In this document: positions 1 to 9,960 of the stretch, piece after piece
Position numbering within the stretch: position 1 is the stretch's first letter
Layout of the letters: each line of letters opens with the position of its first letter
Assembly: GCA_039000515.1 (NCBI GenBank)
Contig: JBCFYV010000935.1
Location: forward strand, 63,591,604-63,655,603
Direction of reading: 5' to 3'
Length of the DNA: 64,000 bases
From: Timema cristinae
Taxonomy: Eukaryota > Arthropoda > Insecta > Phasmatodea > Timematidae
Translations under genes and position numbers: made by a program
Notes under the pieces: model-generated
Told to the model about the DNA's origin: nothing
The model's input: only the letters and a program-made list of their open reading frames with translations
Database searches by the model: none

Positions 1-530
1 TCTAACTTGTGGTAATAATTGGATTTATCAAATGGAATAGTACAAAAAGTTGTGCAAAAAAACCTTTTTGAAATAATTTTAGGGAATAAAGATAAGTAAT
101 AAATAACAACAATATAATATTTTAAAGCATAAAACAACCTACAAAAAGTATTCGACTTTGAGAATATTTAATATATATTCGATTAAAAAAAGTGGACTTC
201 GCACACCCTTAAAAATAGTTTTAATCAACAGGAAAATAGTTTAAAAAAATTATCAATCTATTAAAAAACAAGTTTTTTTCACAGTGACTTCCTACTTAGA
301 ATTGTTTTTTTAATACTTTGATGTGAATTATAATATATCTCTTTGAGGCAAACTTCTTTTCACTTTTTGATGTACGTTTTGTCATATATGGAAGAAGGTA
401 TAAGAAAGAGGAATAGAAACCTTATTTCATATATAACAAAAACATATTTTGAATAATTCTTTATAATACTAAGGAAAAATTTAAATGAAATATCCAATAA
501 GGAAAAGATCTTTTCGATTTATGTGGTAAG
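1..530. other. AT-rich intronic sequence, no feature seen
   Basis: AT-rich sequence with many A and T runs. No CUB-like exon, splice-flanked reading frame or recognisable repeat was found. It probably belongs to the intron upstream of the first visible cubilin-like exon, whose earlier exons lie outside the window. Confidence 0.5.
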
Positions 531-532
531 TT

Positions 533-950
533 TATTATATTTGGAAGGTACAGTACATTTTGAGAGAAACATATAAAAGGGATGAACACAATATGGCTTT
601 CACAATGATAGGAAAACCACAGTTCACACTTTACTCTGCTGCAACTGGACAAAGAGGTAATTGCTGCTTATTCCTACCTTTTGTGTTTTTTGGTTTCCTC
701 ATTAAGGTAGCTATGTTGCACGTTTCACGCTCCCTCCTGATTAGTTATGATAGAATGAAACTAGGTTAGGGGATTTGGCTGTAGTGATCAATTTTCTTCA
801 AGAGGCAACCATTATATCTTTTATCCAGTGGCAGCAGTGTAAAGTGTGAACTGTTCTTCTTTTCATTGTAAAAAATTTTTTGTTTATTCTCTTTTATAGG
901 TTTTCTATCCACCTCTCTTATACCTTTTTCCAAATATAATACAATGAAAT
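533..950. mobile_element. Fold-back (long inverted repeat) MITE, copy 1
   Basis: The left arm (about 535-665) is the approximate reverse complement of the right arm (about 805-945). Both contain the paired blocks CAGTTCACACTTTAC / GTAAAGTGTGAACTG and TTATATTTGGAAGG / CCAAATATAA. A less paired centre carries a GATAGAATGAAACTAGG segment. No transposase is present. Other copies are at 9995-10434 (best preserved) and 39083-39319 (right half only). Confidence 0.8.
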
Positions 951-1054
951 ATTCAAGTGATTGGAATAGTTTCAGATTCAAGATTTGAGGGAAAAAAACA
1001 CTTTGAATTAAAGATTTTTTTTTTTACATAATAGTAGGTTTGCCCAACGTAATT

Positions 1055-2158
1055 CAGTCCCCCTACTCTACCTCTCAGTTCCTCAGTCCCCCTACTCTAC
1101 CTCTCAGTTCCTCAGTCCCCCTACTCTACCTCTCAGTTCCTCAGTCCCCCTACTCTACCCCTCAGTTCCTCAGTCCCCCTACTCTACCCCTCAGTTCCTC
1201 AGTCCCCCTACTCTACCTCTCAGTTCCTCAGTCCCCCTACTCTACCCCTCAGTTCCTCAGTCCCCCTACTCTACCTCTCAGTTCCTCAGTCCCCCTACTC
1301 TACCTCTCAGTTCCTCAGTCCCCCTACTCTACCTCTCAGTTCCTCAGTCCCCCTACTCTACTCTCTCAGTTCCTCAGTCCCCCTACTCTACCCCTCAGTT
1401 CCTCAGTCCCCCTACTCTACCTCTCAGTTCCTCAGTCCCCTACTCTACCTCTCAGTTCCTCAGTCCCCCTACTCTACCCCTCAGTTTCCTCAGTCCCCCT
1501 ACTCTACCTCTCAGTTCCTCAGTCCCCCTACTCTACCTCTCAGTTCCTCAGTCCCCCTACTCTACCCCTCAGTTATCCTCAGTTCCCCCTACTCTACCCC
1601 TCAGTTCCTCAGTCCCCCTACTCTACCCCTCAGTTCCTCAGTCCCCCTACTCTACCTCTCAGTTCCTCAGTCCCCCTACTCTACCCCTCAGTTCCTCAGT
1701 CCCCCTACTCTACCTCTCAGTTCCTCAGTCCCCCTACTCTACCTCTCAGTTCCTCAGTCCCCCTACTCTACCTCTCAGTTCCTCAGTCCCCCTACTCTAC
1801 CTCTCAGTTCCTCAGTCCCCCTACTCTACCTCTCAGTTCCTCAGTCCCCCTACTCTACCCTCAGTTCCTCAGTCCCCCTACTCTACCTCTCAGTTCCTCA
1901 GTCCCCCTACTCTACCTCTCAGTTCCTCAGTCCCCCTACTCTACCTCTCAGTTCCTCAGTCCCCCTACTCTACCCCTCAGTTCCTCAGTCCCCCTACTCT
2001 ACCTCTCAGTTCCTCAGTCCCCCTACTCTACCCCTCAGTTCCTCAGTCCCCCTACTCTACCTCTCAGTTCCTCAGTCCCCCTACTCTACCTCTCAGTTCC
2101 TCAGTCCCCCTACTCTACCCTCAGTTCCTCAGTCCCCCTACTCCACCCCTCAGTTCCC
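1055..2158 (+). repeat. 29-bp minisatellite, about 38 copies, pyrimidine-rich, next to a splice acceptor
   Basis: The unit runs from one CAGTCCCCCT to the next, a spacing of 29 bases with occasional one- to three-base indels. On the plus strand it is almost pure pyrimidine broken by two CAG trinucleotides per unit (CTCTCAG and TTCCTCAG), so every unit resembles a 3' splice site. The array ends about 40 bp before the true acceptor at 2197-2198 of the cubilin-like gene. The long open frame through it (1040-2221) reflects low complexity. Confidence 0.95.
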
Positions 2159-2198
2159 CAATCCCCCAGCCACACTAAAGGAATGTCTACCATTGCAG

Positions 2199-2346
2199 GG
2201 CTCCAGACAACCATCGGGTAAAGGAACATTCTGTGGTCACGGAGAGCCCCTCGATTACTACTCCAACTCTGCCAATGTCCAGATTGTGTTTGTCTCAAAC
2301 TTTAATGTCACTGCCCGAGGGTTCAAGATCCAGTATGGTTTACAAG
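2199..2346 (+). CDS. Cubn: Cubilin-like exon A: end of a CUB domain
   Basis: Acceptor CATTGCAG at 2191-2198; donor GTGAAG at 2347. It encodes the C-terminal half of a CUB domain: FCGHGEP, then a strand reading VQIVFVSNF, then ARGFKIQYG, matching the CG..P...i.F.S....GF.i.Y pattern. It starts in phase 0 and leaves one G of a split Gly codon (phase 1). The minisatellite at 1055-2158 provides most of the upstream pyrimidine tract. Confidence 0.88.
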
Positions 2347-5300
2347 GTGAAGATGATTGGCTTACAGTTCGCTCAGGATTGACAGTGACGTCGGGATTCG
2401 AATTTTCTATGGCTACACTTTAGGTTTTTTTTTTTCCATATGTGTTTTATCACTAGGGTGTACAAAGCTTCGAAAACTTTGACTTCGCTTCATTTAAAGT
2501 ATAATTTCAGATTCGACAATTAAAAAGCTTCACCAAAAAAATAAAATCTAAGTTAAAAACACATTTATGTGTATCTTTTTTCTTTTTTTCTATTATTTCA
2601 ATCACAAGTTAGTGTTTTCAGACTTGATTTAACACAAGGTGAGTGGGATTTAGGGACAAATGTGTCACCATTCTCCTAGAAACCCATTTGTTGAAAAATA
2701 TAATCTAGTTCTAGTGAATCATACTTAAAATTTTTGTTTTGTAAAAAAAAAAAATCAACAAAATGAATGAAACAATTTTATATTTTATTTTAGAAAGAAA
2801 CAAAAGCAATTTAAATGCCTTATGTGTACCATGTTGCCGTCTTAATTAATTTTAAAAACTCATGATTGACATTCTGTGTGAAAACAGGCTGTAAGAGGAA
2901 CTATACTGGAGTCCAGGGTCGTATCAAGCTGAAGACAGATGTCGAAGATTGTATAATTACCATCCAGGCCCAGCCAAATCATACCATCTCCTTGTATTTC
3001 TTAGAGTTCCATTCCATGTCTTCTGACGAGTGCAGTGATAATTTCCTAGAGGTAAGCAAGAAAGCTATAATGCCCTTGAAGTGTAAGGAAGTGTCATACG
3101 AGGCGTACTTTGTATCCATTGTAACACATGCAGCAGAAACATGGACAGTGAATGTAAGAGAGACTAGGAAAGTGAAGGCCATGGGAATGAAGTTTGTGAG
3201 GAGCATGTAGATGTACGAGAAACAAGATTAGATGAAGTTATCAGGTAGAGTACAGAATAGTAGGAGTAAGACGAGATGTAGGACGTAAGAGATTGAGTAC
3301 GAGATAGTGAGAGCTAGGTGAATTATGACATTAAAGGATGTTGGAGTACAGAAATAGGAGAGACGAATGTATGGAATGTAAAGAGATGTTGGAAGATGAA
3401 TATAGAGGAGCAAGATGAGATGGTATGGACATGTATGAGAGTGGAGTAGAGATAGTAAGAAGCAAATGAGAGGTATGACATGTAAGAGAGTGGAGTAGAT
3501 AGATGTAGAGAGCAAGACGAAGGTAGGACATGTATGAGGAATTAGTGATGAGATAGTAGAGGACAAATTAATGGTATGATGTATAGGATGTTGGAGTAGA
3601 TGAGATAGTAGAGGAAGCAAGACTGAGATGTATGACTGTATGAGATGTTGAGTAATGAGATAGTAGAGGAAGCAAATTGAATGTATGTCATGTAATGGGA
3701 TTTGAGTAATGAGATAGTAGAGAAGCAAATTTAGATGTATGGACATGTAATAGGATGTGAGAGATGAGATAGTAGAGGAAGCAAGACTGAGAGTATGGAC
3801 ATGTAATGAGGTGAGTAGATGAATAGTAGAGAACAAGACTGAAGTATGGACTGTAGAGAATGGAGAGATGAAGTAGAGGAAGCAAGATGAGATGGTATGC
3901 ATGTTAGGAGTTGGATAGATGGTGTAGGAAGCAAGATGAATGTGGCAGTATGAGATTGAGAATGAGATAGTAGAGGAAGCAAGATGAGATGTAGGTCAGA
4001 AGAGTGGAGTGAGATGTAGAGAAGAAGATTGAGGTATGGGGCAGACAGCGAGAAGAAAGTAGAGACAAGAGAATTAGATAAGTGTAAAGATGAGATGATG
4101 GAAGAATCGGTGTAAGGATAAAGAAGGTAAGATGGAGTCATTTTACCTAAATGACCCGACCAAAGGCTGGAAACAGTTGATTATGATGACGATGCTGAGG
4201 TAACTGCACAAGTATTCTGTTAAAATGTAACTATCCAGCCTCTCATGTTCTCCTTTTATATCGTATACATAATTAATTGTTATTAAGTTACTATTTATTA
4301 TAAGAAATATATATATAACCACCTCTGTGGTCATAGTTTGTGGTGACAGATCCACAGGTCCTGGTTCAATCCCCAGTGCTTTAGAACTTATCTGTGAAGC
4401 TGTGGGCCTGGAACGAGGTCAAACTCTGCCTCATGAGGGCCAATGAGGAGCTACTTGAATAAATAAGTAGCGGCTCCGGTTTAGAAAACATTAACTGCTG
4501 GAGGGTTTGTTGTGCTGACCTCATGACACCCTCTCTTCGCAAATGTTGGCACTCTATATATTTATATAAACGATAAATAATGAAAAATGAAATTAAAATA
4601 ATGTTAATAGTTAGTAGCCGTTATAGATGTTTTACAAAATATGTAATAAAACAAAGGGGTCAACAACCTTTTTGGGCCCCGATTGACTTTTATATTTATC
4701 AAAGGCCCTGTGATCACCCTTCGTTTCTCCACTCTACTTTTGATTTATTTTTTATTTTCTATACATCTTGTATTTATTTCTTAAATTCAATATTTCCTCC
4801 AATACTTGTATCTCTGCCTTTATAGAAAATATATAAAATAAATAAAATGTTCACTTTGTTTACCCCGAAAGGTAGCAGTCTTACCTTGATGGATTACACT
4901 ATGGTCCTATCTTATAAGCTACACCATAGTAGAACCAAGCAAGGTAGCAGTCTTACCTTGATGGATTACTCTATGGTCCTAGCTTATAAGTTGCATCATA
5001 GTGGGATAATGCAAGGCAAGCTCTCCTTTTCGTGACGGCATAGTTTTTTTTACGTGATCAACTGAATATTGCTGCGAGATCGACCTATTATCGGCCCCTG
5101 TAATAGATAAACAAACTGGTATTCACAGAGGGAAAAAAAACTGTAAAAAGGTTTAATTCATTTTGTTTTAATGCTATCGGTAAAATTCAGGTAATTTTAA
5201 AGTAGTAAAAGTTTAGTAGCCACCATGAAGAAGTATTTGTAAACTTTTATTTTATTAGCTTATATATGTTTAGAAAATAAGTTGGCGTATGATACATGTT

Positions 5301-8300
5301 TAACTCTAGGTGAGAGATGGATTGACACCGAGTTCCCCGAGATTGGCGAAACTGTGCGGCTATCAGATCCCAAGTCCAATATTTTCAAACACGTCTGCGC
5401 TGAGACTGTTCCGACATCAGAAACGTGCCTCCGCAGGATTTTATGATGTCACTGACATAACATACACGACGACTGATCAAGGTGAAATATGACAAGCGGA
5501 ACACGTACATACAAGTGGAGTTGGATCGAATCCGAATCTTGTGTAAAATTATGAACAGAATAGTAGTAAATATGAATATTAACCAAGTGTTAACATTCTT
5601 TCATATAATCCATTCATTATAACATTCATAAATTCAGATAAGTGTTCAATTACTGATCAGTGGTCTGGTTATTAAGTTCATCTATAACTGGTTCTGAACC
5701 ACTAATAAGGAGTATTAGAGCTCTAAAACAAATTTTACCTGAAAAATTTGAAAATAAGGGGGTTTTTTTAAGAAGTTTATGTCTCAAATCCAAAATTTTT
5801 AAGAATCCTCGAATCTGCCAATGTACTATTGTTCTGATTGTAGGCCCTGGTTGTGGCGGTACCGTGTTCAACTTTGGGGGGTGTTCACAAGTCCGTTCTA
5901 CCCCGGGAACTATAGGAATGCTTCCAAGTGTCGTTGGGATGTGATGGTTCCCACAGGACTAACAGTGGTTCTCAAGTTCTATAGTACGTACTTTGATAAA
6001 GAAAGAGTTTTATCACTTAATACTGCCCAGCCAATGTTTGTAGGTTCAAACCCAGCTGAGGTCAACTTATTTTTCTTGAGCAATAAAAAACTATAGCACA
6101 ACTTCCCTCGGAGGGGAAGTAAAGACATCTGTTCGATGTTGAATGTGCCGTGTAAAAGGACCCTGGAAGGTATGTGAAAATACCTTTCCCGGCATAAATT
6201 GATATGTCCTTTCACCCCTGCTCATATAAAAGTATGTAAGGCTACGGGACTCCGCCACACTTCATTAAATCCCCTGAACATGGGGTTTCTCCCAGATGGT
6301 GCAGGCATTGCTAACTAGCCGGACGGCTGAGTACATGCCCAACTCCAGATGGACAGAAGAAGAAGCAGCTAATTATGTAAACTAGATATTTCTAACTCGA
6401 TACCCTCGATTTTTTACTAGGATCAAAAGAATTGAGAATCGATCTTAATATTATGATTCTCAATACTTAGATTTTTAGTTCTTAATGAAAGTACTTAAAC
6501 TAAGCAAAACAGCAAAATTCAAAATAAATAATAATTGATTATTTTTATGTTAGTTTATTTACTGTAATTTACAATATTTTGATTCAATTAATGATCCTAT
6601 TTGGTGAATTTAAAATACTATTGTTTTCGACAGTTGTTTATTTGTAAATGTTTGACTCAGTGAGGCTTTATTTGTAATAAAAATGCATGCTTACTATTGT
6701 AATTCCTAATTATATTATTAATTATGTATAGTATGGGTTTAAAATTTGTAAAATGAATCTTTGTCTTTGTCAAAATTTAAAATGAATGGTCTTTATTACT
6801 ATTTATATATTTTTTAAAAGTTTTTTTGCTGTGCTATGAAGTTGGACAGTAATGTTTTATATAAGGTTGGATGATTTGAAAAATGGGAATGTTCAAGAAT
6901 AGAAATCGTGAATCGAAAAATTGAGGTTGAAATTAGGAATAATTGGAAACGAGAATTGATAAAAACAGGTACTGTGACATCTCTAATGTAAGTACTTTTT
7001 TTTTAACTATCAGGGAAATTTACTTAATAAGGTTGCTTGATTATAGGGCTATCTGAATTTCTTGTGGCTGTTCAAGTTTAGCTATGAAATTTCCAGCCTG
7101 TATTCGAACCAGAGACCTTAAAACGTTATTGAGACTGTAGCTGTGAGTAATATAAATAATTCTGTGCTGTGTTGCAGTGTTTGACCTTGGATCAAGTGTA
7201 ACATGTGATTCAGATTACATCGAGTTCTTCGATGTTGATGTGGTGACAAAAGTCGAAAGTTTCCGCACAAAATATTGTGGAGGGGTAAGGGATACACTTT
7301 GATAAATCTCTTGAAACTGTATATAAAACAGAGTGTTTTTTTTATTACAATCAAAACTTTGCATTAATCAAAAACATTTGCAGTTTTAAGCTATAGCTAA
7401 AATATTTTAAAATTTGTTTAGATATTTACAAACGCCTTTATTTATGAAAAGAGTGTGGTATAAATATATCACACACACACACTTTAAATTAAAAAAAGAG
7501 AAAATAAATTAATAAACAATGAAGCCAAGGCCTACAAAGAAGAGCCTTTTAAACAATACATACATTTTTTCCTGGACAATATTGATAACATTTTATCATA
7601 TTATTAGTGTTATTGTATAAATATTGTCAATATATATCAAAAGTGACAACTGGAAAGACTACATTACTTGATGTTTAAATAAGCGAAAGTAGATCTAGTA
7701 ACTTTTCTAGATGTCACATAAGGTTCTGCTAATGAAAATTGGACTGTATATGCAGAATACCTAACCCTGATATCTCTCTGAAGTAATAATCCAGTATTAA
7801 TTAGTGACACACCCGCTCAAGTGGTCGGACGGTCTAAGGCGCCACTCTCGTGTTAGATTGGTTCTCTGATGACGGTGAGATCGAGGTTTGAATCCTGGTC
7901 GGGTGTACTGAGAGTGGATTTCCTACACGGTTTCCCACTTTTTTTTATGTGAATGCGGGTAGACTACCTCTAAAATCCTTTCTTCCTCATATCTACTCCA
8001 TTAGAGTGTAATTATCATAATTTATGAGTACAAATTAAACATGTAAAAAGTTGTGGTAGTAAAAAAAAGACACCAGTTATTTGCCAATGTTCCAGGATGT
8101 CCCAGCAGTATATGAAGGTGTATCAGCTCATGTAGTCGTACGGTACACGTCCAGTGTTCACAACGGTGGTACCGGGTGGGTCCTTCACTTCATGGGTAAA
8201 GTACCAGGTGAGATATTCACTGGAATAACAATATACAGGCACCGAAACGAGTTTTATTTTTATTTTTACAGAGAAGGGATAAAATGGCATATTTTTTACT

Positions 8301-9924
8301 AAACACTCTCCGTCCGTCCTTTTTGGAATAAAAGAGGGAGGGGGTAATGTACCCGTTCAACCCCCCCCCCCCCCCTCCTAGTTTTGGTGCTTACAATTCT
8401 AACACCACTGTTATTGTCAACTGTACCATTTCAATTCTCCTTGTGTGTTTATAATGTCTAGAACCACAATTATATTATCATCCAAGATTATTCTATGACA
8501 GGAGTTTATTACACCGGTTGATTTGGTAAGTTTCAATAAAAAAAAAATTTTAATCATAAAGAGGTGACTTGGTGGTCTAGGGGTAAGGTGTCGGGACTTC
8601 TGTGCTGGGGGTCCAAGGTTCAATCCTCGGTCCCGGCACAGATTTATCTGATTGCCAAACACTTCCTTCACCTCTGACAAGACGTGTATTAATCACAACT
8701 TGTGAATGTGGGGAATGCCAGGCCTCCACCGTGGTTCGGATCCCAAGTTAAACTGTAGGTCCTCCATTTTATCTCACAATCACCCTACCATTACACTTTA
8801 GCGTAAGTGCGTATAACCCGAACAGGTAGTAAGACGCGGTGCTAATAATAATAATAATAGTCATCATAAAGACACAAAAGCCTTCAAGTTTTGTTTTGTT
8901 TTGTTATAACTTTTATTATGTTTGTGAGGAAACTGTAATAATTTCAGTCTTTGCTACATTATATGTCATCATTCAACACAACATCATTTATTCATCTTGT
9001 TAAGTTTAGACACGCACAGGTCTCTTCTGCCAAGTGTTGTATGTATTTACAGGTACTCATATAGTTGAACCTCGGCTAAGATGGTTAACATTGAGAAGAA
9101 GGTGGTTTATTGGTCGCCTATAGCCCATTCGTTCACTTTATTAATACTCACAACAGGTGTTGAGTCAAGGTATAATTTTGATTTGTGAGTGTATTCATGT
9201 TTTGGTCAAGAACATAATTTTATTTTATCTGAAACTGCAATTTGACAACATGTACACTCAGTTTACCCTTAAGGGTAGTAGTCTTACCTTGACAGGTTGC
9301 GCTATGGCCCTATCTTATAAACTATACCATAGTGGAACCTTGAAAAGTTAAGTTTGATACCATTCAGGGTCAATGAAGAGTACAAGCTGGATATCTTCAA
9401 TAGTATTGAAGTGGGCGAAATAATTGCAAGATTAAGTTAAAGAAGTATCGCAGTCAAAGAACATACTAAACATCCAAAGCGTGTCACATGCAATAGTGAA
9501 GGAACTGAAGGACTTATACCTAGAGAAGACATGGAAAAAAAAATGAGATGATAGTTATAATAAATTAAAATGTGAACTGGTCCTTTCTGAAGATGACTTG
9601 TAGAAATACAACTTAAGTTTCCTGGTATCATTTGAAACACTTCAGGGAACAGGAACTCTTCGGTGTTAAATGTGATAAATCAACATTTTAATTTGCCATT
9701 GCTGACATCGACACGCGGTCACCGAGTCGGCATTGGTAGGATGCAAACTTAGTCCCATCATTGTGAAGTTTGAATTGTACAGGGAAGACCTTACTGATGA
9801 GTATATGACAAGTGTTACAAGGAATTAGGATTGAGAAACATGAGTGCTCTAGACCAGGCGTTTTTAACCTTTTAATGATTATAAATCCCTAATTTATGTG
9901 CCCATATATTTTGGCAGATTGTCT

Positions 9925-9960
<36 letters not shown>

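Noticed and set aside
1040..2221. 393-codon open frame rich in Pro, Ser, Leu and Tyr
   Set aside because: It is entirely the 29-bp minisatellite read through. It lies in an intron, has no splice-consistent link to CUB exons and no start context.
8208..8302. Readthrough C-terminus of the cubilin-like protein past 8207
   Set aside because: A consensus donor (CAG|GTGAGA) is present and the readthrough residues do not resemble a CUB tail. The spliced end at 11524 fits phase better, although it is not proven.
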